The notes under the pieces were generated by a model that worked only from the letters and a program-made list of their open reading frames with translations, searched no databases and was not told the DNA's origin. DNA of 44,230 nucleotides from Rhodospirillales bacterium. Lineage in GTDB: Bacteria; Pseudomonadota; Alphaproteobacteria; Acetobacterales; Acetobacteraceae. Location: positions 1 to 44,230 of the forward strand of contig JANYFG010000029.1 in NCBI GenBank assembly GCA_025362815.1, given 5' to 3'. Both the position numbers and the translations under genes were made by a program. Positions 1-7,496 of this stretch are shown here, one piece after another; the stretch's first letter is position 1, and every line of letters starts with the position of its first letter.

Positions 1-33
1 GCTTCAGCCCGGCTTTCAGAAGATCCGTCTAAA

Positions 34-705
34 TCAGACGTTGCGGCGACGAAGAGCCAGAAGGCCAACCAGGCCCGAACCCAGCAGAGCCATGCTGATC
101 GGCTCAGGCACGTTCGACGGCGGCACGTAGAGCGAACCGAACACCTGAACTTCGTTCAGCCCGATGCTCGTGGTCGCACCAGGCGTCGTGCCGTTGCCGG
201 CGGCGTCACCAGGTGTGTTGCTGTAGGCGCTGAGGGCCAGGAACGTCACGAAACGACCGGTTCCGGTTGCCGTGACGTTCACATCGGTGAGGTTCTTCCA
301 GTCAGACACCAAGAACGTCCCGGTTGCTGCCGGCGTGCCGCTCGCCGACGCCTGGGCCGCAACTGCTGTCGCGCCGAAGCCAATGGCGAACGCCTTGGTC
401 CCACGGTCGAAATAAGTCTGGTTGTGCGTGTCTTCGACGGTCAGGCCCGTGATGTTATATGTCGCGCCAAGATCGATCGTGACATATGCCGACGTCACGC
501 CATCCTGCGCGAGCCAATACGAATAATTGCCACCCGGCTTTGTGTCACCGGTTGCGCCGTCCGTGACAGCGCTCGCGGGGAACGAGGCGCCATACGAGTT
601 ATTCGTCGTCACAGGGGCGCCAAGAGCAATATTTGTCGTAGCTGCGTGCGCAGCGCCAGACATCAACAAAGCCGTAAAAAGTCCACTAACGATTGCGCTG
701 CGCAT
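34..705 (-). CDS. PEP-CTERM sorted surface protein, discoidin-like
   Basis: A secreted protein of about 223 aa. The N-terminus is a signal peptide (hydrophobic run ending AAHA). The middle resembles an F5/8 type C (discoidin-like) carbohydrate-binding fold: it has a conserved start (NIALGAPVTTNNSYG), an internal YVTIDLGATYNITGLTVED-type stretch and a late GLNEVQVFG. The C-terminus is a textbook PEP-CTERM signal: VPEP, one hydrophobic segment, then RRRN. In known systems that tail is processed by an exosortase linked to exopolysaccharide export; no exosortase lies in the window. I chose the ATG at 705 because GGAGTG lies just upstream; an in-frame start at 741 has no such site. Carbohydrate binding is inferred from the fold only. 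Confidence 0.85.
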   Translation of the reverse strand: MRSAIVSGLFTALLMSGAAHAATTNIALGAPVTTNNSYGASFPASAVTDGATGDTKPGGNYSYWLAQDGVTSAYVTIDLGATYNITGLTVEDTHNQTYFDRGTKAFAIGFGATAVAAQASASGTPAATGTFLVSDWKNLTDVNVTATGTGRFVTFLALSAYSNTPGDAAGNGTTPGATTSIGLNEVQVFGSLYVPPSNVPEPISMALLGSGLVGLLALRRRNV

Positions 706-898
706 TTCAAGCACTCCATTTGTTGATACCAGAGATCTCATATCGCGACTGTGATTGCAATCGCTTTGAGCGGAGTCGGTTGCGAAATTTCAGCGAAAGC
801 CTGGGATTTTTCGCCTCAGCCTGAGTCAAACCGTTCCGCATGACGCCAAAGTCACATCAAAACCGCGTGATCGCAGACTGCAACACCATCATTCGGGC

Positions 899-973
899 TG
901 GTGCCGGGTGCAGGATTTGAACCCGCGACCTTCGGTTTACAAAACCGCTGCACTACCACTGTGCTAACCCGGC
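899..973 (-). tRNA. tRNA-Thr (UGU)
   Basis: On the minus strand the 5' acceptor arm GCCGGGT (973 to 967) pairs with ACCCGGC (909 to 903). The T-loop contains GGTTCAAATCC. The anticodon loop reads TTTGTAA, giving anticodon TGT. CCA is encoded at 901 to 899. The top base pair of the anticodon stem looks mismatched (G-A), which is tolerated in some tRNAs. It is transcribed away from rlmB, tRNA-Tyr and tRNA-Gly. Confidence 0.93.
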
Positions 974-987
974 ATCACCCAGGCATC

Positions 988-1016
988 CTTTCTCCGAAGA
1001 CGGGTCTGGGTGTCAA
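988..1016 (-). promoter_or_regulatory. Candidate promoter of tRNA-Thr
   Basis: A perfect -35 hexamer TTGACA (minus strand, 1016 to 1011) lies 17 nt from a poor -10 (AGAAAG, 993 to 988), about 15 nt upstream of the tRNA 5' end at 973. The perfect -35 in a GC-rich background and its position argue for a real promoter; the weak -10 lowers confidence. Confidence 0.5.
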
Positions 1017-1043
1017 CGCCTACCTTCGGCCATGCGCCCCGTT

Positions 1044-2903
1044 TCAGGACAGCCGGGTTAGAGACCCATGCAGCCGAACACGACCCTTGCCGCTGCGTTT
1101 GACCGCGTAGAGCTCTGAGTCGGCGTTGGCGATCACCGCATCAAGCTCGGCGGAGACCGACATGATTTCGAGGCCCCGGCCGGCATGCTCCGGCCAGCAG
1201 GCGCCGCCCAGGCTGCATCCCACCTGCACCGTCTGGCCCGCTATGCTGAACGGCGCCCGGATCGCCTGTTGCGCGCGCGTGGCAACCGCGAAGGCGATGT
1301 TGTCCGCGGCACCGGCCGGCGCTTGCAAGGCCAGCACGAACTCGTCGCCGCCGATCCGCGCCACAAGATCGTCCGCCCGCAACGCCTGGGTCAGCCTGGC
1401 CGCGACATGGCACAGCAGCTTGTCGCCGGCGGCGTGGCCGAGGCCGTCGTTGATCGCCTTGAAGCCATCCAGATCGGCCACGAACAGCATGAGGCTGGTT
1501 TGGTTCAGTTGCGCCTTGGCCACGGCCGCCTCCAATTTCAGCCGCAAACCATGCCGGTTGAGCAGCCCGGTCAACGGGTCACGCAGCGCCAGCTCCTCCA
1601 TATCGTCCAACGCCAGCTGTTTGCGGGTGAGGGTTGCCACCAGCGCGCGCAACGAAGCCGACAGGCTCTCGATCTCAGCCGGCCCCTTGATACGCGGGAT
1701 CTCTACGTCGTCGCCCTGACGCAGCCGCTCGGCCGCCATTGCGATACGGGCCAGCGGCGCCGTCACCATCCCGCCCAGGATCCAGCCCGCCGCCGCGAAC
1801 ACCAGCGCCACGCCCAGCCCCGCCAGCCAGATCGTGTTGCGCAGGGTTGTGGCCGGCGCGAACGCTACCTGCTGCGCCTCGCGCACCAGCACGCTCCAAC
1901 GCATCGGCTGCGAACCCAGCCCGGAGGACTGGCCCGGCATCACGCCGGCAGCCGGGCCTTCGCTGGAGGCAAAGGCGGCGCCGGTGAGGAAGTCGCCGGT
2001 GAAGTCGTCATGGGGCGTCGGCCAGTGATCGACGGTCCAGCCGTAAAAACCGGCGCGCGCCCGCGCCGCGGCGGGCACCGCCAGGGTCAGACCCACGGTG
2101 CCGGGCGGGCCGAAGATCACCAGGTCCTGGCTGTTGATCAGGAACGTCTCGCGGCGGGTGATGCCGTCGCTGTCCGCGGTGATGACCGCGCGTTCAATGG
2201 TGCGCACCCAGTTCCAGGCCAGCTGGGCTGCAATCAGCCCCACCACCGCGCCATCCGTGCCGCGGATCGGCTGGACAAGGTCCATCACCCGCTGGTCTTC
2301 CACCTGGTCGCGAAGATTGCCCACCCCGGCGCCCCTGATACCGTCGCGGTTGCCGGTTCTGGTTGAGATGTCGCTGCCGTTGCTGGCCGGGTCGGTGGCG
2401 GCCAGCACGCGGCCGGCGGGGTTGGCTATGGCGATCCATGTGTAGCCCGGCATGCCCTTTTTCAGGCCGTCCAGCAGGCTTTGGGAGCGTTCCAAATCCG
2501 GCACGAGCGGCGGTGCCCCCCCCGGCAGCGCGGAACGGGCCGCAAAGGCCGGTAGGTCGCGCACCGAATCGATGCTGGCAAGCAATGTCAGCTCACGCGT
2601 GCGAGCGGCCATTTCGGTGGTCAGGCGGTCCGCCAGGCGTTGCGCGTCGATCGCGAGCGACTGGCCGATGCGGCCGCGCGCCTGCACCTCGGACACGGTC
2701 CCCACCAGGCCGCCAAGCAGGCCGGCCACAACGAACACCAGCAACGCGAGGCCAAGCCCGATCCGCTCGCGCAGGCTGCGATGGGCGAGCCATGTGAGGT
2801 GCTGACGCCATCGACCCGCCAGAGGCACGCCACGGGGTGCCTGCTCGGGCGCTGTGCCCTGGGCCGGTTTCGTTTTTGCACCCCCGTAAGACGCCTCGTT
2901 CAT
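1044..2903 (-). CDS. Membrane diguanylate cyclase with periplasmic sensor, HAMP and GGDEF domains
   Basis: Makes cyclic di-GMP from two GTP. From the start at 2903 the protein is about 619 aa. TM1 lies at about 47-69. A periplasmic region of some 280 residues, probably a double Cache-type sensor, follows. TM2 is at about 356-378, HAMP at 378-428, and GGDEF at 438-619. The active-site motif GGDEF is intact at about 518-522. RADD lies exactly five residues before it, which matches the product-inhibition I-site (RxxD). The domain opens with RDPLTGLLNR and holds DLDGFKAINDGLGHAAGD, both canonical. No EAL domain is present. I chose ATG 2903 because GGGGA precedes it; a longer GTG start at 2957 is possible. 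The sensed ligand cannot be told from the sequence. Confidence 0.92.
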   Translation of the reverse strand: MNEASYGGAKTKPAQGTAPEQAPRGVPLAGRWRQHLTWLAHRSLRERIGLGLALLVFVVAGLLGGLVGTVSEVQARGRIGQSLAIDAQRLADRLTTEMAARTRELTLLASIDSVRDLPAFAARSALPGGAPPLVPDLERSQSLLDGLKKGMPGYTWIAIANPAGRVLAATDPASNGSDISTRTGNRDGIRGAGVGNLRDQVEDQRVMDLVQPIRGTDGAVVGLIAAQLAWNWVRTIERAVITADSDGITRRETFLINSQDLVIFGPPGTVGLTLAVPAAARARAGFYGWTVDHWPTPHDDFTGDFLTGAAFASSEGPAAGVMPGQSSGLGSQPMRWSVLVREAQQVAFAPATTLRNTIWLAGLGVALVFAAAGWILGGMVTAPLARIAMAAERLRQGDDVEIPRIKGPAEIESLSASLRALVATLTRKQLALDDMEELALRDPLTGLLNRHGLRLKLEAAVAKAQLNQTSLMLFVADLDGFKAINDGLGHAAGDKLLCHVAARLTQALRADDLVARIGGDEFVLALQAPAGAADNIAFAVATRAQQAIRAPFSIAGQTVQVGCSLGGACWPEHAGRGLEIMSVSAELDAVIANADSELYAVKRSGKGRVRLHGSLTRLS

Positions 2904-3084
2904 TGCTGCGTCATCCCCGCACACAGGCCGCGCCGCAGGTGCGGATCGCGGTGGCACTGGTGTGGCACCTTACGCATTTTTTGCAAGGTCTGCTGTAGAA
3001 GGCGAGTCGCGCCTGAAACCGACGCGCTATCGAGGGATCGCCCGCCCCCGGCACCTATCGAGGAGCGAGGGCGGGTAGGCGGAG

Positions 3085-3122
3085 GGTGGAGACGTCAGTG
3101 GCAGGTGGAGACGTCAGTGGCA
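3085..3122. repeat. Two perfect tandem copies of a 19-bp unit
   Basis: GGTGGAGACGTCAGTGGCA occurs at 3085-3103 and again at 3104-3122 with no gap. Each copy contains the palindrome GACGTC. The repeat covers the stop codon region of the small minus-strand ORF at 3114-3371 and lies in the upstream region of the diguanylate cyclase gene. Confidence 0.85.
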
Positions 3123-3371
3123 GCCGGACATCACGTGGTCCGCGCCGGCTTTGGTTTGAGTGCGCAGCAGGGCGGCGAGAAGGCGCAGCGCCTCCGATCC
3201 CCCCCGATCCGTCAGCGTGCCGTGCTCGAATTCATCGGCGAGCAGATCGGCTTGGTGGGCTGAAGCTTCGGTCGCCATCACCAGCGCCTGGCGGGTAACG
3301 ACAAGTTTTAGGTCCGTCGGCAACGTGTTCCATGAGCAGGACATCGACAAGATACAGTCCGATAGGGCCAT
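3114..3371 (-). CDS. Small hypothetical protein
   Basis: An open frame of about 85 aa from an ATG at 3371. An in-frame start at 3419 and another at 3344 are also possible, and none has a convincing ribosome binding site. The product has no signal peptide or membrane segment. It contains a helical-looking middle (TRQALVMATEASAHQADLLADEFEHG) and ends in MSGCH. I recognise no family. It lies on the same strand as the diguanylate cyclase, 210 nt upstream of it, and its end runs into a 19-bp tandem repeat. Residue composition is protein-like rather than shadow-like, but the evidence is thin. Confidence 0.4.
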   Translation of the reverse strand: MALSDCILSMSCSWNTLPTDLKLVVTRQALVMATEASAHQADLLADEFEHGTLTDRGGSEALRLLAALLRTQTKAGADHVMSGCH

Positions 3372-3491
3372 TTTGGCGGTGGCAGCCGCGGAATTCGCGC
3401 GCGGTCCTGCGGCGATCATTGGCGGTATTCGTTAACGAAAGATTGGCCGCGCCGCGTTTTCCATCGCCACACGCAAATTAAAGTTGATCGA

Positions 3492-4316
3492 TCAGAAAAA
3501 TGTCAGCCCAACTGTCCCAAGCGCCTCGAAACATACCGAAATCCGACCGGGCGCCAGCAGCCAGACCGGCGGCGTCACGCTGCCGAGCATCACGATCTGG
3601 CCCCGTCGCAGGCCGCCGAATGCGGCCACTTCCGGGCTTTGGGCCAGCCAGGCCAGCGCCCGCATCGGATGGCCCATCAGGTCGCCGCCACACCCGGAGT
3701 CGACGAGCGTGCCGTCGCGATACAACGCGCCTTGCACGGATGTGAGATCGGTCTGCTGCCAGGCGGAGTCGTCGCCCAGCACGCAGGCGGCGTGAAACAT
3801 CTGGTCAGCGATCAACGTGGGAACGCCGACCGCCGCAAGGTCCGGGCCGTAACGGTTCTCCACGATCTCGATCGCTGGGAACAGCGCCTCCACAGCGGCC
3901 GTGGCGGTCGCCTGGTCGCACGAGCCGGCCGGCAGATCGCGCCCGAGCCGCACCGCCAATTCGCACTCCACGCCCACGGCGCGAAAATCGGCGAAGCGCA
4001 ACGTGGCGCCGTTCGCGTGCAGGTCCTGCGCCCGCATGAAACCCGCGATCGGCTCGCGGATGCCGAGGTTTTCCTGCATGCGCCGTGCGATGGCGCCGAT
4101 CTTGAAGCCACCGGGCGGGTCCGCCTGCATCAGCCGCGCAAGCGCCAGCTGGGCCGCAATCCCGTCCGGCACGCTGGCCGGCGCCAGATCCGGGGGCAAC
4201 GGCCCCGCCGGGCGCCGCGTCTGGCGGGCCTGCAAAAGCGCCATCGCCGTATTCCCCGCCGTATCCCCTGGGCCAGCCCCCTGCACCGTGTCGTGCGGGG
4301 GAGCCAAGGGGGTCAT
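3492..4316 (-). CDS. 2-oxopent-4-enoate hydratase-like protein (FAH superfamily)
   Basis: A 274-aa protein of the fumarylacetoacetate hydrolase superfamily, closest in layout to 2-keto-4-pentenoate hydratases (MhpD, HpaH, DmpE types). These add water to 2-hydroxydienoates in aromatic meta-cleavage pathways. Supporting stretches are GFKIGAIARRMQENLG, the core VECELAVRLGRDLP, then FPAIEIVENRY and the C-terminal PVWLLAPGRISVCFEALG (family form: PV.L..GD.V). The family start is usually near residue 20, so the first 25 residues may be extra. The gene starts 18 nt after the rlmB stop on the same strand, so the two are probably cotranscribed. No ring-cleavage dioxygenase is nearby, so the substrate is unknown; related decarboxylases remain possible. 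Confidence 0.8.
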   Translation of the reverse strand: MTPLAPPHDTVQGAGPGDTAGNTAMALLQARQTRRPAGPLPPDLAPASVPDGIAAQLALARLMQADPPGGFKIGAIARRMQENLGIREPIAGFMRAQDLHANGATLRFADFRAVGVECELAVRLGRDLPAGSCDQATATAAVEALFPAIEIVENRYGPDLAAVGVPTLIADQMFHAACVLGDDSAWQQTDLTSVQGALYRDGTLVDSGCGGDLMGHPMRALAWLAQSPEVAAFGGLRRGQIVMLGSVTPPVWLLAPGRISVCFEALGTVGLTFF

Positions 4317-4334
4317 ACTGCAGTCATGCTGGGC

Positions 4335-5450
4335 TCATGCCGTGCGGGACAGCTCGTAGAGCGCCACGGTGCCGGCGGCCGACACGTTGAGGCTGTCGAT
4401 CGCCGAGCCGGCGCCGCTGGACATCGGAATGCCCGCCAGCTCGTCGCACGTCTCCTTGGTCAGCCGGCGCAGGCCTTCGCCTTCGCTGCCAAGCACCAGC
4501 GCCACCCGCCTTCCGGTCAACGCCGGGCCGGACAGCGGCTTGCCCGCGGCGTCGAGCCCCACCACCCAGCAGCCGGCGGCCTTCAGCGCCACCAACGTGC
4601 GGGCGATATTCACCGCGCGCAGCAACGGCATCTTTTCCAGGGCGCCCGAGGCAGCCTTGGCCAACGCGCCGCTTTCATCCGGTGCGTTGCGGTCCTGGGT
4701 GATCACGCAGGACGCGCCGAACACGGCTGCCGACCGCAGAATGGCGCCGACATTGCGGGGGTCGCTGACCTGGTCGAGCACCAGAACAGGGCCGGGACGC
4801 TCCAGCGCCTGTTGCAGCGAGGGCGATCCCAGCGGGTCCGCCAGCAAGGCCGCGCCCTGATGGACCACGTTCTGGCCAAGCAACAGGTCGAGCCGGGCGC
4901 GCTCGGTGCTCTCGGACGGGATGGGCCACGGCTTGGGGAACGCGGCGGTCAGGGCGGCCTCGGCGTCCTCGGTCAGCAGCAGGCGACGCAGGCGGCGCTG
5001 CGGATTTTGCAGCGCGGCGCCGATGGCGTGGATGCCGTAGAGCCAGATCGTGCCCTTGGGCGCATCGATGTCATGGCGCTGCACCGGCGCGCGTGGGGTG
5101 CGCTCGCCTTGATAGGGCCGGCGCTTGGCCACCGGGCGTTCCTCCCGCGCGGGGGCAGCCGTCTGCACCGGCTCAGGGCGGCCGAAGGCGCCTTTGGTGG
5201 CGATCGTCAGCACGGGCCGGTCGTTGGTGCGGGCGGGCGCCGCGGCGGCCGGTCTGGCTTCGGCGCCACGCTCCGGGCGTGCCGGCTTGTCCTCTTGCGC
5301 GCGGGATGCGGACGAGCGCGCGGGCGGGCGAGCGCTGGAAGGGCGAGCAGTGGGAGGGCGGGGCGTGGAAGGGCGGGGTCCGCCTGGGCGGTAGGGCTTG
5401 GCGCCGCTGCCGCTCCGGCCGCCAGGGCCTTTGGAGCTGGGAGGTTTCAT
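4335..5450 (-). CDS. rlmB: 23S rRNA (guanosine-2251-2'-O)-methyltransferase RlmB
   Basis: SpoU-family SPOUT methyltransferase that methylates G2251 in the 23S rRNA P-loop with S-adenosylmethionine. The three SpoU motifs are visible: NVGAILRSAAVFG, then VALVLGSEGEGL, then IPMSSGAGSAIDSLNVSAAG. The usual substrate-binding domain precedes them (GIHAIGAALQNPQRRLRRLLLTED). The protein is about 371 aa, against roughly 245 in E. coli. The extra 130 residues are a basic Pro/Ala/Arg-rich, low-complexity N-terminus (about residues 1-132). The start at 5450 has AGGGTG just upstream. A longer reading frame would run through tRNA-Tyr and is rejected. Likely cotranscribed with the hydratase-like gene downstream. 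Confidence 0.93.
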   Translation of the reverse strand: MKPPSSKGPGGRSGSGAKPYRPGGPRPSTPRPPTARPSSARPPARSSASRAQEDKPARPERGAEARPAAAAPARTNDRPVLTIATKGAFGRPEPVQTAAPAREERPVAKRRPYQGERTPRAPVQRHDIDAPKGTIWLYGIHAIGAALQNPQRRLRRLLLTEDAEAALTAAFPKPWPIPSESTERARLDLLLGQNVVHQGAALLADPLGSPSLQQALERPGPVLVLDQVSDPRNVGAILRSAAVFGASCVITQDRNAPDESGALAKAASGALEKMPLLRAVNIARTLVALKAAGCWVVGLDAAGKPLSGPALTGRRVALVLGSEGEGLRRLTKETCDELAGIPMSSGAGSAIDSLNVSAAGTVALYELSRTA

Positions 5451-5457
5451 GTCGCAC

Positions 5458-5486
5458 CCTATACAAGGGCTGGCCGTCTTCGACAA
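5458..5486 (-). promoter_or_regulatory. Candidate rlmB promoter, possibly leaderless
   Basis: On the minus strand TTGTCG (5486 to 5481), a 17-nt spacer and TATAGG (5463 to 5458) form a plausible sigma-70 promoter. The -10 ends only 7 nt before the rlmB ATG at 5450, so transcription would start at or beside the start codon. The GGGTG in the same spot could instead be a ribosome binding site of a transcript starting further upstream. Confidence 0.4.
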
Positions 5487-5582
5487 ACGGCCCCTGTCCG
5501 AAGCGGCACGAACAAATCGCATGCGCGCCGACCGGCCATTTATCGCCGGGCGCCATACTCTCTTCTTTGAGAGCAGGGGTCG

Positions 5583-5611
5583 TTGACAGCGGGGGGCGGA
5601 TCGGGATAGGT
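5583..5611 (+). promoter_or_regulatory. Promoter of tRNA-Tyr and tRNA-Gly
   Basis: A perfect -35 TTGACA (5583-5588), a 17-nt spacer, and a -10-like ATAGGT (5606-5611) precede tRNA-Tyr by 12 nt. The GC-rich stretch between -10 and the tRNA (CCGCGCCTCC) is typical of growth-rate-controlled stable-RNA promoters; that regulation is inferred. Confidence 0.6.
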
Positions 5612-5623
5612 CCGCGCCTCCCT

Positions 5624-5709
5624 GGAAGGGTGCCCGAGTGGCTAAAGGGGGCGGACTGTAAATCCGCTGATGTACGTCTACGTTGGTTCGAATCCAACCC
5701 CTTCCACCA
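5624..5709 (+). tRNA. tRNA-Tyr (GUA)
   Basis: A class II tRNA of 86 nt with a long variable arm. Acceptor GGAAGGG (5624-5630) pairs with CCCTTCC (5699-5705). The anticodon loop is CTGTAAA, anticodon GTA. The T-loop reads GGTTCGAATCC and CCA is encoded at 5707-5709. It is the first tRNA behind the TTGACA promoter at 5583. Confidence 0.96.
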
Positions 5710-5736
5710 CATTCCATGCTACGCTTGGCGCGCTGA

Positions 5737-5810
5737 GCGGGTGTAGCTCAATGGTAGAGTCCCAGCCTTCCAAGCTGGCTACGAGGGTTCGATTCCCTCC
5801 ACCCGCTCCA
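5737..5810 (+). tRNA. tRNA-Gly (UCC)
   Basis: 74 nt; acceptor GCGGGTG (from 5737) pairs with the CACCCGC before the final TCCA. The anticodon loop CTTCCAA gives anticodon TCC. CCA is encoded at 5808-5810. It follows tRNA-Tyr by 27 nt on the same strand, so the two are almost certainly one transcript. Confidence 0.96.
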
Positions 5811-6127
5811 CTCCGCGAACACGCGCATCACCTCATCCATTCGCGCCATGCCGTCTTTACTGCGCGTCTTTGCCGCGCGCGGTCTGCCTTGGTGTTCATG
5901 AACATTGCCGTCACCGTGCCGGGTGCTATCGTTCCCGCGTCGGTGACATGGCCTGAAAGCGCCAGGCGCGAGGCCGGATGGCGTGCTGCCAAGCCACCCG
6001 CACGCCGCTCGACCCCCCCCGTTGACCATAACCGCGTCACACATCCAGGATTTGCTGGCGATGGTCCGCCAGGGGCTCAACGCGGTCCAGGCGGACATGC
6101 GGGGCCGAGGCGCGGCTCACACGGAAA
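5811..6127. other. Gene-poor stretch after tRNA-Gly
   Basis: About 320 nt with no gene I can support. Short open frames exist on both strands (for example a 70-codon minus-strand frame ending in a basic tail near 5828), but none has a recognisable product, a ribosome binding site or protein-like composition. In the classic gene order this is where a further tRNA and tuf would lie; neither is present. Confidence 0.6.
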
Positions 6128-6157
6128 AGGCCGTCCTGGAGCGATCCGGGACGGCCT
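6128..6157 (-). terminator. Intrinsic terminator of the YqjD/YqjE-like pair
   Basis: A hairpin with arms 6128-6140 and 6145-6157, 13 pairs including one wobble, closed by a GCGA tetraloop. On the minus strand it is followed directly by TTTT. It lies 53 nt past the stop of the holin-like gene at 6210. Confidence 0.8.
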
Positions 6158-6209
6158 CATGTCTCTCCGCATGCGTGGTCGATGTTGACGCAGACCGACG
6201 ATGACGTTG

Positions 6210-6596
6210 TCAGCGCCGGCGATCGCGGACGAACTGCCAGGCGATCAAGCCCATCCTCGTCCAGTTCAGCGACGCGCGAATCTGGTTCTGGGCCGCCAGA
6301 GAAACCTCCTGCGCCTCTCGCTCCCCGCTGCTCGGACCGGACTTGCCCATGGCGATCAGCAGCACGATCACCGCCAGCGCCAGATCGCCGCCCGCCACCG
6401 CCCCTGCGGCGCCGGCCGGCGGAAGATACTTCAGCACCAGCGCATACACGGCGATGTGGCCGCACAGGAACGCCGTGAAGCCGAGCAGGCCGACCACCAT
6501 GAAAAGTGCGATCTGCACCACATGGCGACGGACAACGGATCGCCAGCGAAGCTTTTCGGCCTGCAGCGCAATGGTTACGAGCCGAAAAGGATTCAC
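6210..6596 (-). CDS. YqjE-like / phage holin superfamily III membrane protein
   Basis: A small inner-membrane protein (128 aa) with two hydrophobic helices: about 29-53 (IALFMVVGLLGFTAFLCGHIAVYA) and about 68-84 (AGGDLALAVIVLLIAMG). The ends are charged. This layout matches the YqjE / putative actinobacterial holin-X family. Despite the family name there is no lysis cassette here, and the partner upstream is a YqjD-like protein, the same pairing as yqjD-yqjE in E. coli, so an envelope role is more likely than phage lysis. It starts with GTG at 6596, 15 nt after the upstream stop. The true function of this family is not known to me. Confidence 0.8.
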   Translation of the reverse strand: MNPFRLVTIALQAEKLRWRSVVRRHVVQIALFMVVGLLGFTAFLCGHIAVYALVLKYLPPAGAAGAVAGGDLALAVIVLLIAMGKSGPSSGEREAQEVSLAAQNQIRASLNWTRMGLIAWQFVRDRRR

Positions 6597-6611
6597 CGGA
6601 TCAATGCCGGA

Positions 6612-6881
6612 TCAGCGCAGGATGCGGGCAGCGATGTAGCCCAGCACCACCGCGGCAGCCACCGTGGTGAACGGGCGCGCACGCACGTAATCGGCGGCGC
6701 TCTCAGCTTCTTCCTGGGCCCGCTTGCTGGCGCGGTCCATCGCGTCACTCGCCTGGCTGGCGGCCTCGCGCATGGCGGGCTGCACGCGGTTGGACATCAT
6801 CGATTCCAGCTCGCGGCGCAGGTCCTTGATCTGCGACTGGGCGTCCTGCAGCGAGGCTTCGAGATTGGGGTTGCTTGCCAT
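6612..6881 (-). CDS. YqjD/ElaB-like DUF883 membrane-anchored protein
   Basis: An 89-aa protein with a long charged, coiled-coil-prone helix (about 5-65: ASLQDAQSQIKDLRRELESM and on) and a single C-terminal transmembrane segment (PFTTVAAAVVLGYIAARIL). The ARPFTTVAAA...GY pattern at the tail is characteristic of the ElaB/YgaM/YqjD family. In E. coli these are inner-membrane, C-tail-anchored proteins that bind ribosomes in stationary phase; whether that holds here is unproven. AAGGAC lies upstream of the ATG at 6881. It is the first gene of a two-gene unit ending at the terminator at 6128. Confidence 0.85.
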   Translation of the reverse strand: MASNPNLEASLQDAQSQIKDLRRELESMMSNRVQPAMREAASQASDAMDRASKRAQEEAESAADYVRARPFTTVAAAVVLGYIAARILR

Positions 6882-7034
6882 TTCAATGAGTCCTTCGAGT
6901 GGTGTGCGGCAGTCAGCGAAAGCGATTTCGCACGGGTGATGAAATCAATCCCGGGGCCGAAGGTTCCGCCGCATTCGCGTGATCATATGGCTGATCGGGT
7001 ATGGCCCTGGCGGGGTTCATTTTCACCTGCGCTC

Positions 7035-7063
7035 TTGACTTATGTCTCGCCGCATTCTTCATA
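7035..7063 (+). promoter_or_regulatory. Candidate promoter of tRNA-Trp-secE-nusG
   Basis: TTGACT (7035-7040), a 17-nt spacer and TTCATA (7058-7063) lie about 52 nt upstream of tRNA-Trp. The following CCGCACCTTGGCGGCGCGCC is GC-rich, as in stable-RNA promoters. It is the best match in the 230-nt gap after the DUF883 gene. Confidence 0.45.
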
Positions 7064-7115
7064 CCGCACCTTGGCGGCGCGCCGGCCGCAAGGTCGAAGG
7101 CGCCGGCAGCATGAT

Positions 7116-7192
7116 AGGGGCGTAGCTCAATTGGCTAGAGCGCCGGTCTCCAAAACCGGAGGTTGCGGGTTCGATTCCCTCCGCCCCTGCCA
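7116..7192 (+). tRNA. tRNA-Trp (CCA)
   Basis: 77 nt; acceptor AGGGGCG (7116-7122) pairs with CGCCCCT (7182-7188). The anticodon loop CTCCAAA gives CCA. T-loop GGTTCGATTCC; encoded CCA at 7190-7192. tRNA-Trp directly upstream of secE is a widely conserved arrangement. Confidence 0.97.
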
Positions 7193-7286
7193 TCGTCTCC
7201 ACTCGGTTGGAGGAAGCTGAGCCAAACCGTTCCCTGCTAGGGACCGCCGGGTTGGGGTACTGATTTCTGAAAGGCACTGGAACAGG

Positions 7287-7487
7287 ATGAGTGGCGTGAT
7301 GGCTCCGGCGAAATTCTTCCGCGAAGTGCGCGCGGAAATCGGCAAGGTGACCTGGCCGTCCCGCAAGGAGACGCTGGTGACAACCGGGCTGGTCTTCGCC
7401 ATGGCAGCGCTCGCCGCCTTGTTCTTCTTTATCGCGGACCAGATCATCGGCATCGGCGTGCGCGCCTTGTTCGGCGTGGGGGTTTAG
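7287..7487 (+). CDS. secE: Preprotein translocase subunit SecE
   Basis: The 66-aa single-span SecE that clamps SecY in the SecYEG translocon. The amphipathic cytoplasmic helix with the conserved FFREVRAEIGKVTWPSRKET stretch is followed by one transmembrane segment (about 32-52). Length fits the short alphaproteobacterial form. It lies between tRNA-Trp and nusG with only 9 nt to nusG, the standard order. Confidence 0.97.
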   Translation: MSGVMAPAKFFREVRAEIGKVTWPSRKETLVTTGLVFAMAALAALFFFIADQIIGIGVRALFGVGV

Positions 7488-7496
7488 GAATTCGCC

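Noticed and set aside
1185..2366. 393-codon plus-strand frame over the diguanylate cyclase
   Set aside because: Composition is shadow-like and the minus-strand protein has complete GGDEF and HAMP domains.
3639..5570. 643-codon open frame on the plus strand over the hydratase and rlmB genes
   Set aside because: Antisense shadow of GC-rich genes: Arg/Gly/His-rich with no motif, while both genes beneath are recognisable families.
5828..6040. 70-codon minus-strand frame in the gap after tRNA-Gly
   Set aside because: No ribosome binding site, no recognisable product and low-complexity Ala/Arg content.
6210..6596. Prophage remnant based on the holin-family membrane protein
   Set aside because: It pairs with a YqjD-like gene and ends in a terminator; no lysin, capsid, tail or integrase gene is in the window.
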